Positions 40,533 through 51,266 of a stretch of DNA of 64,000 nucleotides are shown piece by piece. Each line of letters starts with the position of its first letter. Within the stretch, counting starts at the first letter, position 1. A program made the position numbers and the translations under genes. Source of the DNA: an uncultured Collinsella sp. (lineage in GTDB: Bacteria > Actinomycetota > Coriobacteriia > Coriobacteriales > Coriobacteriaceae); assembly GCA_900754525.1 (NCBI GenBank), contig CAAEDE010000037.1:1-64000 (forward strand), given 5' to 3'. Below the pieces are notes generated by a model. That model was not told the origin of the DNA, searched no databases, and saw only the letters and a program-made list of their open reading frames with translations.

Positions 40533-41453
40533 CTATTCGCCGCGGGGATGGGCTTGAGCCACTGCCCGCTTAAGCCGATCGGGTGTGAGATGCGTGTAGA
40601 TCTGCGTCGTGGACAGACTCGCATGACCCAGCAGCTCTTGAACCGAGCGCAGGTCCGCACCGCCCTCGAGCAAGTCGGTCGCAAAGGTATGGCGCATCGC
40701 ATGCGGGGCGATGTCGGCCGGAATGCCGGCGAGCGTCGCCAGCGTATGGAACCGCCGCCTGAGCATGGCGGCGCTCATGCGATTGCCGCGCGCCGATATA
40801 AGCAGCGGATGAGGCCCGGTAGCGGGGTCACGGCGCTTTGCCTGAGCGAGCAATTCCGGCCTCCCCTCCTCAATATAGAGGCGCGTCGCCTCGAGTGCGC
40901 GACGATACAGAGGAACGATGCGTTCTTTGCTCCCCTTGCCCCAAAGGCGCAGCGTGCGTTCAGACCAAGCGATGGACTCCACATTGAGTGCTGCGAGCTC
41001 AGAGATACGAGCACCCGAGGCATAGAGCAGCTCGAGCATCGCCGCATCGCGCAGTCCCGCGGGCGTCGAGGTATCAGGCGTCTTGAGCAGCGCCTCGACC
41101 TGCTGGGTCGTAAGGACGCCCGGCAGGTCACGCGGCAGCTTGGGTGATGCGATCGCCGAGACCGCATCACCCTCGACAATCCCCTCGGCAGCCATCCAGC
41201 GATAGAGAGATCGGATAGCCGACAGGTGCGCCGCAAGCGTTCGGGGAGCCACCTGCTCACGCGAAAGCTCGGCAAGATAGCAACGAATGGTGCGCACGTC
41301 GGCAGCGAAAGCATCGTTATCCTCGCGCTCGCACCAGGAAGCAAAGCGCTCCAGCCTCGAGCCATAGGCCGTCACCGTGTTGGGAGAAAGTCCCTCGACA
41401 CGTGCGATATAGGCGATAAACGAGTCGACGGCATCGTACAGGTCAAAGGCTAT
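40533..41453 (-). CDS. xerC: Tyrosine recombinase XerC/XerD family (non-standard start)
   Basis: A site-specific recombinase that most likely resolves chromosome dimers at dif. Catalytic residues are visible: R in ASGARISEL, HAMRHTFATDL (H-x-x-R), H in LGHASLSTTQIYTHLT and the nucleophilic Y in that segment. The first ordinary start in frame is GTG at 41375, which would remove the first helix of the core-binding domain. Reading frame and family similarity extend upstream (FIAYIARVEGLSPNTVTAYG) to an ATA at 41453 that lies nine bases after GGAGG and overlaps the trmFO stop. I give the longer form, 306 residues, the normal length. It follows trmFO as in many Gram-positive genomes. Confidence 0.85.
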   Translation of the reverse strand: MAFDLYDAVDSFIAYIARVEGLSPNTVTAYGSRLERFASWCEREDNDAFAADVRTIRCYLAELSREQVAPRTLAAHLSAIRSLYRWMAAEGIVEGDAVSAIASPKLPRDLPGVLTTQQVEALLKTPDTSTPAGLRDAAMLELLYASGARISELAALNVESIAWSERTLRLWGKGSKERIVPLYRRALEATRLYIEEGRPELLAQAKRRDPATGPHPLLISARGNRMSAAMLRRRFHTLATLAGIPADIAPHAMRHTFATDLLEGGADLRSVQELLGHASLSTTQIYTHLTPDRLKRAVAQAHPRGE

Positions 41454-42787
41454 GACCGGTCGCCTCCAAACAGATCGGGGCGAGTGGCCAGATAGGCATC
41501 AAGGGCCTCAAGCGCACGGTCCGCATAGGCCTGGTAGCGGTCGCGCTTGCTGCGGCGCTTACCATCCTCGAGTGGCGGCACCAGGCCAAAGTTGACATGC
41601 ATGGGCTGATAGCCCACGGTGGCAGGATCGGTCGCATAGCCCACGAGCGCACCCAGGGCGCCCACACGCGGCAACTCGACGCCCGCGGCACCGATAGCCT
41701 CGGCATAGGTGTTGAGCGCGGCGAGCAGGCCCGTCGCCACGGCTTCCATGTACCCCTCGGTGCCGGTGATCTGACCGGCCAGGCGCACGCCGGTACCGGG
41801 CACGGCAAAGGTGCCATCGAGCACGTGCGGGGCGTCGACAAAGGTATTGCGGTGCATGACACCGTAGCGGAAGAACTCAGCGTTCTCCAGGCCCGGCACC
41901 ATATGGAAGACGCGCTTCTGCTCGCCAAAGGTCAGGTTGGTCTGGAAGCCCACCAGGTTATAGGCGGTCTTCTCCTTGTTCTCGGCACGCAGCTGAATCG
42001 CCGCCCAGGGGCGACGTCCGGTACGCGGGTCGGTGAGGCCGACGGGCTTCATGGCGCCAAAGCGAATGGCGTCCTTGCCGGTGCGCGCAACTTCCTCGGC
42101 AGGCTGGCAGGCCTGGAACAGATCGCCGCCCTCAAAGTCTTTGAGCACCACGCGGTCGGCCGTGGTAAGCGCCTCGATAAAGGCCTCGTACTCCTCCTTA
42201 TTGAGCGGAGCGTTGAGATAGTCGCCGCTCCCCTGCTCCTCGTAGCGCGACTGCGAGAACAGCACGTCCATATCGAGCGTGGAGGCATCGACGATCGGCG
42301 CCGCCGCATCAAAGAATGCCAGGGCATCGCCACCGACGAGCTTCATGACCTCTTCGCTCAGCGCCGGTGAACACAGCGGGCCCGCGGCAATGACCACGTG
42401 ACCCTCGGGAATCTGCGTGACCTCGCCGTGCACGACCTCTATATTGGGACGGGCGGCAACCTCGGCCTCGACAAGCTCGGAAAACTTGACGCGGTCGACC
42501 GCCAAGGCACCACCGGCGGGAACAGCGGCGCGATGGGCGCAATCGAGCAGGACTGAACCCATGCGCTCAAGCTCGGCCTTCAGCAAACCAGCCGCGGAAT
42601 CCGGACGGGTCGACTTAAACGAATTGGAGCAGACGAGCTCTGCCAGGTGATCGGTATGGTGAGCCGGAGAGCTCACCTGGGGGCGCATCTCGCACAGCTT
42701 TACGGCAAACCCGCGGTCTGCCAGCTGGATCGCGCATTCCGAACCCGCCAGACCGCCACCGATAACCGTCACCTGATCGAACTGCAT
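41450..42787 (-). CDS. trmFO: tRNA m5U54 methyltransferase TrmFO (folate/FAD-dependent)
   Basis: Makes 5-methyluridine at position 54 of the T-loop using methylenetetrahydrofolate and FAD. The Rossmann FAD motif is GGGLAGSECA near residue 10, followed by LCEMRP and CSNSFKS, and the C-terminal MHVNFGLVPPLE of the family. 445 residues. ATG at 42787 has AAGGTG seven bases upstream; the TTG six bases earlier is less likely. It lies between dprA and xerC, the usual dprA-trmFO-xerC order, with topA missing from between. Confidence 0.96.
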   Translation of the reverse strand: MQFDQVTVIGGGLAGSECAIQLADRGFAVKLCEMRPQVSSPAHHTDHLAELVCSNSFKSTRPDSAAGLLKAELERMGSVLLDCAHRAAVPAGGALAVDRVKFSELVEAEVAARPNIEVVHGEVTQIPEGHVVIAAGPLCSPALSEEVMKLVGGDALAFFDAAAPIVDASTLDMDVLFSQSRYEEQGSGDYLNAPLNKEEYEAFIEALTTADRVVLKDFEGGDLFQACQPAEEVARTGKDAIRFGAMKPVGLTDPRTGRRPWAAIQLRAENKEKTAYNLVGFQTNLTFGEQKRVFHMVPGLENAEFFRYGVMHRNTFVDAPHVLDGTFAVPGTGVRLAGQITGTEGYMEAVATGLLAALNTYAEAIGAAGVELPRVGALGALVGYATDPATVGYQPMHVNFGLVPPLEDGKRRSKRDRYQAYADRALEALDAYLATRPDLFGGDRS

Positions 42788-42801
42788 CTGCAAACACCTT
42801 T

Positions 42802-43737
42802 CTAATTGACACGTTTTCCATTGTGACCGAAGGGCGTCTGGGCGTGAAGGGCAAACTTGGAGGGCGCATACCTTCCATCCATCATGCGCTCGATAAGGCC
42901 CTCGAGCTCAAGCGAACCCAAGAGTTTGAGTACGCCGACCGCATCGAGCGAGACGAGCGCCGCAATGTCGTCGACCTTGAGCGGAGAGGCGATGAGCGCA
43001 TGCATCACGGTCTGCTGTGTTGGATCCAGGTCGGCAATGCCGGGAGCCTCGGGGCGCGAGTAGCGCAGGGTACCGTAGATGCGTGAGATAGCCATCTCGA
43101 TAGATTCCTCGTCGATGATGCAGCAGGCACCGTTCGCAATGAGGTAATTCGTGCCACGCGACTCGGGCGATAGGATCGACCCCGGCACGGCAAGAAGTTC
43201 GCGCCCCAAATCCATAGCAGCCTCGGCTGTAGAAAACGTCCCGGAAGGCATACCTGCCTCGGATACAAAGAGGGCTTGCGACAGGGCCGCGATCACGCGA
43301 TTCCGGCGCGGAAAGGCAAACTTGCGCGGACCCATACCCCACGGAGAGATCGACACGACCGCGCCACCCGTATCGAGCGTGCGAGTAATAAGCCCCGCGC
43401 TCGAACGCGGGTAGACCACGTCGGCGCCCGTCCCCAGCACCACGACGTGTTTGCCGCCGGCGTTGACCGCAGCCCAACCCGAGGCCTGGTCACAACCGAC
43501 CGCGCCGCCCGAAACAACCGTCACTCCCGCCTCGACCGCCACCTTTGCCGCAAGCTCTGCCACGGCAAGACCATACGGCGAGGCCTTTCGCGCGCCGATG
43601 ATGGAGAGCGCGGGCGTCGAAAGCGCCTCGGGGTTGCCGCGCACATAGAGCGTCTGAGGTACATCAGAAAGCTCCAAAACGGTCTCGGGATACAACGCGT
43701 CACCTGGATGCAGCTCGAAGGTCCCCTCGGCCATCAT
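42802..43737 (-). CDS. dprA: DNA processing protein DprA
   Basis: DprA protects incoming single-stranded DNA and loads RecA during transformation. The 311-residue protein has the Rossmann-like core: IIGARKASPYG, VVSGGAVGCDQASGWAAV, VVLGTGADVVYP, FPRRNRVIAALSQAL, and SRGTNYLIANGA. A C-terminal winged helix follows (about 250-300). The N-terminal SAM-like domain is very short. The ATG at 43737 overlaps the comM stop in ATGA and has GAAGGAGGG upstream. It belongs to a yraN-comM-dprA unit that shares a promoter element with comEA-comEC. Confidence 0.95.
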   Translation of the reverse strand: MMAEGTFELHPGDALYPETVLELSDVPQTLYVRGNPEALSTPALSIIGARKASPYGLAVAELAAKVAVEAGVTVVSGGAVGCDQASGWAAVNAGGKHVVVLGTGADVVYPRSSAGLITRTLDTGGAVVSISPWGMGPRKFAFPRRNRVIAALSQALFVSEAGMPSGTFSTAEAAMDLGRELLAVPGSILSPESRGTNYLIANGACCIIDEESIEMAISRIYGTLRYSRPEAPGIADLDPTQQTVMHALIASPLKVDDIAALVSLDAVGVLKLLGSLELEGLIERMMDGRYAPSKFALHAQTPFGHNGKRVN

Positions 43738-45257
43738 TGGTCCCTCCTTCCCTGGTACATCGCCGCCTCGAGCACGTGGTCCTGCGTCACCTGCTCGCTC
43801 TCGGCGACGTCGGCGATTGTACGCGCGATACGCACCAGACGCACGATGCCGCGACCCGTAAGATGTGTGCGTTTGGACAGGCCGAGTACGCATTTCTCGG
43901 CAGCATCATCGAGCTCAAAGGTCGAAACGACGCCGTCAATGGACCGCGTCTCGTCATCCTCGGCCTCGGCATCCGCATCGTCCATACGAGACTCGCGCCA
44001 GGCGCGAAAGGCGCGACCGCGCACAACGTAGTCACGTAACTCGGCCGACGACATACCCTCCGCGCCCTCGATAATCACCTGGGGGTCGGGACGGGTTACA
44101 TCGATCATCATGTCGATACGATCGGCCAAAGGACCGCGCAGCTTAGCCCGATAGCGCTCCACCATCGATGCCGAGCAGCGGCATGGCACCTCACGGTCGC
44201 CCAAAAAGCCGCAGGGGCAGGGATTGCTTGCAGCGAGCAGCTGAAAGCGCGACGGGAAGGTAAAGGCCCCGTCGACGCGTACGATCCTCACATAGCCGCG
44301 TTCGATGGGCTGACGCAGCGACTGCAGCACACCCGTGGGAAACTCGGCAAGCTCGTCCAAAAAGAGCACGCCGCCATGAGCCAGGCTGATCTCACCCGGA
44401 TGCACCGGGCGCCCGCCGCCGATAAGGCCTGCGGTCGAAATACTGTGGTGGGGACTGCGGAAGGGCCGGTGCCCCGCCAACAAGCCATCAATGTTCTCAC
44501 CCAAAACCGAATGGATGCACAACGCCTCCTGCTGATCCTCAACGGAAAGCTCAGGCAGGATGCCGGTCATACGGCGCGCAAGCATCGTCTTGCCCGATCC
44601 CGGGGACCCGATCATAAGTAAACCGAGCTCACCCGCTGCCGCCAGTGCCATGCCGCGTTTGGCAACTTCCTGCCCCAGTACGTCGGCATAGTCGAGCTCG
44701 GGCTCAAAGGTCGCCTCGACGCCCTCAGAATCCAAGTAGTGTCGCGCGGCATCGCCCATACCATGAGCAAGCTGAGACAAATGATCGATGAATCCGCAAT
44801 CCACGCCCGCGAGTGGCACATGCTGGTCTGATCTGCCGGCGATAAAAGACAGCCCCATGTCGCGAGCCAGCAGCTGAAACGCCACCTCGCCCTTGACGGG
44901 AAGCACCGTGCCGTCCAGACCGAGCTCGCCGGCAATGAGGCAGCGGTCGAGGTTGTTGCGGGGAATCTGACCATCGGCCGCCAGAACCGCGATGGCGATG
45001 GGCAGATCAAAGCCGCTACCGGTCTTGCGAATATCGCCGGGCGCCAGATTGACCGTAATGCCCGAGCGTGGGATCTCGAACCCGGCGGAGCGCATCGCAC
45101 AGCGAATACGACCACGTGACTCCATCACCTCCATACTCGGGATGCCGAGCATCTGAATGCCCGGAACGCCGCCAGCAAGCGAAACCTCGACCGTGACGTG
45201 AATCGCCTCGACGCCGCGGATGCAGGCCGCGTGAACGGCAAACGTCTCGAACGCCAT
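43734..45257 (-). CDS. comM: ComM/YifB-family Mg-chelatase-like AAA+ helicase
   Basis: ComM is a hexameric helicase that promotes branch migration during integration of transformed DNA. The 507 residues comprise an N-terminal Lon-like (ChlI) domain (AACIRGVEAIHVTVEVSLAG to about 170), Walker A GSPGSGKTMLARR, Walker B GGVLFLDELAEF, arginine fingers near ASNPCPCGFLGD, and a C-terminal Mg-chelatase lid with LTGRGIVRLVRIARTIADV. ATG at 45257 overlaps the yraN stop by one base. Its position next to dprA supports a role in transformation. Confidence 0.94.
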   Translation of the reverse strand: MAFETFAVHAACIRGVEAIHVTVEVSLAGGVPGIQMLGIPSMEVMESRGRIRCAMRSAGFEIPRSGITVNLAPGDIRKTGSGFDLPIAIAVLAADGQIPRNNLDRCLIAGELGLDGTVLPVKGEVAFQLLARDMGLSFIAGRSDQHVPLAGVDCGFIDHLSQLAHGMGDAARHYLDSEGVEATFEPELDYADVLGQEVAKRGMALAAAGELGLLMIGSPGSGKTMLARRMTGILPELSVEDQQEALCIHSVLGENIDGLLAGHRPFRSPHHSISTAGLIGGGRPVHPGEISLAHGGVLFLDELAEFPTGVLQSLRQPIERGYVRIVRVDGAFTFPSRFQLLAASNPCPCGFLGDREVPCRCSASMVERYRAKLRGPLADRIDMMIDVTRPDPQVIIEGAEGMSSAELRDYVVRGRAFRAWRESRMDDADAEAEDDETRSIDGVVSTFELDDAAEKCVLGLSKRTHLTGRGIVRLVRIARTIADVAESEQVTQDHVLEAAMYQGRRDQ

Positions 45258-45742
45258 CACGACACCTGCCAATCGAACGCGTTGTACTGATGCTCGATCT
45301 CGGCGATATGCCCGCCGCGAATGGTGACACCCACGGCATCGAAGCGAATCGCCTTGAGCGGATAATGCTCCATGAGATAGCAACTTGCGATGCGGCGGTA
45401 GCGGCGTTGCTTTTGGGCGTCCACGGCCTCCTCGGGAAAGACCCGCGTGGTGCAATCCAGGGCGACGCGTCTGGTCTTGACCTCGGCCATCACCACGACA
45501 TCGTCGAGCTCATCGAGCAGCACCAGATCGGCCTCGCCCTCGGTGCAACGATAACCCTGTTCCAGCAAGGTGTAGCCGCGCTCGTTAAAGTAGTCGATGG
45601 TGATCAGCTCGCCCAGCATACCCAGCTCGCGGGGGCTGAGCCCCTTGATAAACTCGGGCGTCATCGCCCCGCAGTCGAGCTCACCGTTTTCCCAACGCTC
45701 CTTGAGCTGCTGTGTCTTGCTCTTTTTGCTTGCGGCACTCAT
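45257..45742 (-). CDS. UPF0102 (YraN) family endonuclease-like protein
   Basis: A 161-residue protein of the UPF0102/YraN family, predicted Holliday-junction-resolvase-like nucleases with a PD-(D/E)XK-type core. Visible are the helix GMLGELITIDYFNERGYTLLE, the acidic CTEGEADLVLLDELDDVVVMAEVKTR (family E-x-D and E-V-K residues) and KQRRYRRIASCYL. An extra lysine-rich N-terminus (1-30) precedes the domain. ATG at 45742 follows AAAGGAG. Function is not proven; its place at the head of a comM-dprA operon with a competence-type promoter element suggests a role in processing taken-up DNA (inference). Confidence 0.85.
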   Translation of the reverse strand: MSAASKKSKTQQLKERWENGELDCGAMTPEFIKGLSPRELGMLGELITIDYFNERGYTLLEQGYRCTEGEADLVLLDELDDVVVMAEVKTRRVALDCTTRVFPEEAVDAQKQRRYRRIASCYLMEHYPLKAIRFDAVGVTIRGGHIAEIEHQYNAFDWQVS

Positions 45743-45815
45743 GGGGTCTCCTTTCCCGCACACTGCAGTGCCCCGATGATGAGGGCACCTTTCATGCGGG
45801 TAAGTACTGGAAGCT

Positions 45816-45833
45816 AACCAAAAGCTGACCAAA
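45816..45833 (-). promoter_or_regulatory. 18-bp element shared by competence operons (copy upstream of yraN)
   Basis: Identical over 18 bases to 16419-16436 (TTTGGTCAGCTTTTGGTT on the minus strand), 73 bases before the yraN ATG, compared with 77 before comEA. It lies next to the rnhB terminator, just where a promoter region for yraN-comM-dprA is expected. Confidence 0.7.
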
Positions 45834-45839
45834 TACCGT

Positions 45840-45883
45840 CAAAAAACGGGCCGTACGCAGCAATGTTGTTGCATACGGCCCGC
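45840..45883 (-). terminator. Rho-independent terminator after rnhB
   Basis: CGGGCCGTACGC pairs with GCATACGGCCCG (one mismatch) around a short loop, with T6 following on the minus strand. It ends the rplS-rnhB transcript 49 bases past rnhB. Confidence 0.92.
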
Positions 45884-45931
45884 TACCAGCAGGTTTATAA
45901 AACCCTAGGGGTCCCTGTCTCCACAATTGAC

Positions 45932-46720
45932 CTAGAAAAGGCGCTCAGTCTGCAGAAAGTTTCCGCAAAAGCTCACGCGGTGCAGAGGACAAAGTCCATG
46001 TTTGCGAATGGCCTCGATATGCTCGGGGCTCGCATAGCCCTTCGACTCGGCCAGATGGTACTCGGGATACTCGGCGTCGTACTCGGCCATCATCTCGTCA
46101 CGCGTCACCTTAGCCATGATGGACGCCGCGGCGATACAGGCGATTTTGGCATCGCCCTTCACCACGTCGCGCTCGTTGGGAACGGCACCCAAAGGATTAC
46201 CGTCCATGAGGACGCAGTCGGGTTCAAGCCCCGTATCGGCCACGGCACCCGCAACGGCGGTACGGATAGCGCGGGCCATACCCATCTCATCGATATCCTT
46301 CGGCGCGATATGGCAAAAACCGATCGCCGTCGCCACCTCGGAAATCTTCACAGAGAGCAACTCGCGGCGCGCGGGCGTGAGCTTTTTGGAATCGTTGATA
46401 CCCCAGACGCGCGGCTCCATAGGAAGACAGACGGCGCATACCGTCAAAGGACCGGCCACCGATCCGCGACCCACCTCGTCGACACCAACGACCACCCCAT
46501 CGCCGCCAAGCTCATGCATAAGCTCATACATGTCATTGACGCGCTCGCGCTCGGCAAGCTCTTTGGCATGGCGTTTGAGGGCGCGTTCGCAAGCCTTGAT
46601 CACCTGCTGGCGCGGGTCCTCGCGATAATGCTCCACGAGGGCGGGAATCTCCTCAAACGTAGCGCTCGCCAACTCACCGGCAACCTGCGATGCCGAAACC
46701 GAGCTCGTCATGTTGGCCAT
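45932..46720 (-). CDS. rnhB: Ribonuclease HII
   Basis: Removes ribonucleotides and RNA from RNA-DNA hybrids. The active-site acidic residues lie in GVDEVGRGSVAGP (DE pair), LMDGNPLG and the later SIMAKVTRDE. The 262-residue protein carries about 80 extra residues before the catalytic domain, with a helical segment rich in charged residues, as in several Gram-positive RNase HII proteins. ATG at 46720 follows AGGAGG by seven bases. It is downstream of rplS, separated by two small hairpins. Confidence 0.95.
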   Translation of the reverse strand: MANMTSSVSASQVAGELASATFEEIPALVEHYREDPRQQVIKACERALKRHAKELAERERVNDMYELMHELGGDGVVVGVDEVGRGSVAGPLTVCAVCLPMEPRVWGINDSKKLTPARRELLSVKISEVATAIGFCHIAPKDIDEMGMARAIRTAVAGAVADTGLEPDCVLMDGNPLGAVPNERDVVKGDAKIACIAAASIMAKVTRDEMMAEYDAEYPEYHLAESKGYASPEHIEAIRKHGLCPLHRVSFCGNFLQTERLF

Positions 46721-46747
46721 ACCAGGCCCTCCTTGCATGCAAATCAG

Positions 46748-46798
46748 ATAAAAAGAAGGGCCACCCGAAGGTGACCCTTGTGTCCAAACGAGTGGACA
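46748..46798 (-). terminator. Two hairpins between rplS and rnhB
   Basis: AAGGGTCACC / GGTGGCCCTT (46756-46779) is followed on the minus strand by CTTTTTAT and looks like an intrinsic terminator. A second stem, TGTCC / GGACA (46780-46798), lies just before it. They probably terminate most rplS transcripts, with rnhB expressed by read-through. Confidence 0.7.
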
Positions 46799-46813
46799 GA
46801 CGCTGCGATCTTC

Positions 46814-47155
46814 TTAGCGCTTCTCGGGGATGCGAGCAGCCTTGCCCACCTTGTCGCGGAGGTAGTACAGCTTGGCGCGACGGACGCGACCATGACGAAC
46901 GACCTCGAGCTTGGCGATCTTGGGGCTGTGAAGCGGGAAGGTACGCTCAACACCGACACCGAAGGACATCTTGCGGACGGTGAAGGTCTCGCGGGCACCG
47001 GCGCCGGCCATGCGGATGACGTCGCCCTGGAAGACCTGGATGCGCTCGCGGTCGCCTTCCTTAATGCGGTAGTGAACCTTGACGTTGTCGGCGACGCGAA
47101 CCTGAGGAATGTCCTCGCGGATCTGCTGACGCTCGATTGCGCGGATGTAATCCAT
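46814..47155 (-). CDS. rplS: 50S ribosomal protein L19
   Basis: L19 sits at the 30S-50S interface. The 113-residue protein contains VRVADNVKVHYRIKEGDRERIQVFQG, TFTVRKMSFGVGVERTFPLHSP and the basic end RHGRVRRAKLYYLRD, all L19 hallmarks. ATG at 47155 has AGGA seven bases upstream. In many bacteria it follows trmD directly; here the gly and ppd genes lie between, and rplS has its own promoter. Confidence 0.97.
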   Translation of the reverse strand: MDYIRAIERQQIREDIPQVRVADNVKVHYRIKEGDRERIQVFQGDVIRMAGAGARETFTVRKMSFGVGVERTFPLHSPKIAKLEVVRHGRVRRAKLYYLRDKVGKAARIPEKR

Positions 47156-47179
47156 GTGCAATTCCTTACTCTTCTAGAG

Positions 47180-47252
47180 GTGCCGTACCAATCTGGCCGG
47201 CACGTAGTTGAACAAACGTATTCGAGTATACACGCGCGGGTTTCTGCTGCAA
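47180..47252 (-). promoter_or_regulatory. rplS promoter and leader hairpin
   Basis: TTGCAG (47247-47252), 16-bp spacer, TATACT (47225-47230) on the minus strand. The short leader holds a GTGCCG / CGGCAC stem (47180-47203) close to the start codon, a possible L19 control site. Confidence 0.65.
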
Positions 47253-47298
47253 GAACAATTTTTTACGCAGACAAAAAGACAAAACCCGCACATGATAA

Positions 47299-47326
47299 CC
47301 GTCCGCCTCACGAATGAGACGGACGG
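47299..47326 (-). terminator. Hairpin after ppdK
   Basis: CCGTCCGTCTC pairs with GAGGCGGACGG on the minus strand around a six-base loop, 39 bases past the ppdK stop. Only a weak T-tract (TTATC) follows, so termination may be partial. Confidence 0.6.
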
Positions 47327-47364
47327 CATGAGGGGGGCTACGTTAGGCGTCTGAACCCAAAACG

Positions 47365-50115
<2,751 letters not shown>

Positions 50116-50190
50116 GATACTTCCCCTTCCATGCGCTTACGCGCACGACCGTGGTAACGGATCGACCCGCCGGATGCGGGCCGTGAGGGT

Positions 50191-50285
50191 ACTATACGGC
50201 GGGCATTGAGCGGGCTTGCGCAGAGGGCGCGGGGGTTGGTAAACGTGGTAAATATGGCGGTAAACGGTAGGTAAAGGTGGTTACC
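50191..50285 (-). promoter_or_regulatory. ppdK promoter with upstream TTTACC operator array
   Basis: TATAGT at 50191-50196 is a good -10 but has a poor -35 (GCAAGC). Upstream, at 50238-50285, five heptamers of the form GGTAAA(C/T/G) or GGTTACC recur at 9-12-bp steps (50238, 50247, 50259, 50270, 50279), i.e. TTTACC on the minus strand, in helical phase. Position and the weak -35 suggest activator binding at about -50 to -100 (inference). The rest of the 250-bp gap shows nothing else. Confidence 0.5.
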
Positions 50286-50365
50286 TTATGAAGATACCAC
50301 TACAATAAAAAAGCAGGTCAGATGCGATGTTTTTGCTAAATCGCTTTATCAAAATGCTACTAATA

Positions 50366-51232
50366 TTAGGCGCGGCGGGTGGCTCGGCGGGCGCGAGCTT
50401 CTTGGATTTCCTCCAAGTGGCTAATGATCTCGGCAGCGCTTTCCTCGATGGCCTTGCCGTCGGTACGCACCACAAAGCAGCCTAGGCGCTTCATGAGGGC
50501 ACGAGCTTCCTCGAGCTCGCTGCGCACGCTCTCGGGCTCGGCATAGGAGCCGGCAACGGCACGGGCGTAGTCATCGCCCAAGCGGCTATCGCGAATTTCG
50601 GAAATCACATCGACGGTCGAAATCAGGCCGAACAGGCGCATCGGGTCAACCTCGTAAATCGACTTGGGCGGCTCCATGCCATGGGCCAAAGGAACATTGG
50701 CAACCTTATAACCCTGATAGGCCAAAAACATCGACAGCGGCGTCTTGGACGTACGGGATACGCCCAGCAGCACGATATCGGCACCCGACAGATCGTCGCA
50801 GCCGCGCCCATCATCGTGCTCAACGAAATACTCCATGGCCTCGATGCGATGGAAATAGCGTTCATCGGTCTTGTGAATCACACCCGCAACGCCCTTGGGC
50901 GGCACGCCGACGAGCGACGACAGCACGGCGAGCGTCGGACCGATCAGGTCGACCGAGCGAATGTGCAGCATGCCCAAGTAGTCGAGCACACGAGCACGAA
51001 GGGCCGGGTCGACAATGGTGTGGAACACGGCGATATCGCGATGGTCGGCATCGACGCGCGGCCCCACAAACGACTTGACCTGCTCAACCGAGGTCACCTT
51101 GGGCAGGCGCAAGAGATGAAAAGCCCCTTCATCAAATTGCCCGGACGCCGCAAGCACCACCTCACAAGCGGTATCACCGAGCGAGTCGGAGATAACGATA
51201 ACGGTGGGATGAGCGGTGACCGGGCAATCCAT
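50366..51232 (-). CDS. ppsR: PPDK regulatory protein (bifunctional kinase/phosphorylase, DUF299)
   Basis: Phosphorylates PPDK on the threonine next to its catalytic histidine using ADP, and removes it using phosphate, so turning PPDK off and on. The 288-residue protein has the DUF299 start VIVISDSLGDTACEVV and the nucleotide loop GVSRTSKTPLSMFLA. The C-terminus is basic. It lies 250 bp upstream of ppdK on the same strand and 34 bases after glyS. The partner gene makes the PPDK type far more likely than PEP synthase regulation. Confidence 0.93.
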   Translation of the reverse strand: MDCPVTAHPTVIVISDSLGDTACEVVLAASGQFDEGAFHLLRLPKVTSVEQVKSFVGPRVDADHRDIAVFHTIVDPALRARVLDYLGMLHIRSVDLIGPTLAVLSSLVGVPPKGVAGVIHKTDERYFHRIEAMEYFVEHDDGRGCDDLSGADIVLLGVSRTSKTPLSMFLAYQGYKVANVPLAHGMEPPKSIYEVDPMRLFGLISTVDVISEIRDSRLGDDYARAVAGSYAEPESVRSELEEARALMKRLGCFVVRTDGKAIEESAAEIISHLEEIQEARARRATRRA

Positions 51233-51266
51233 GCGGGGCTCCTTTTGCGCTTATGCGCAGGCTAGC

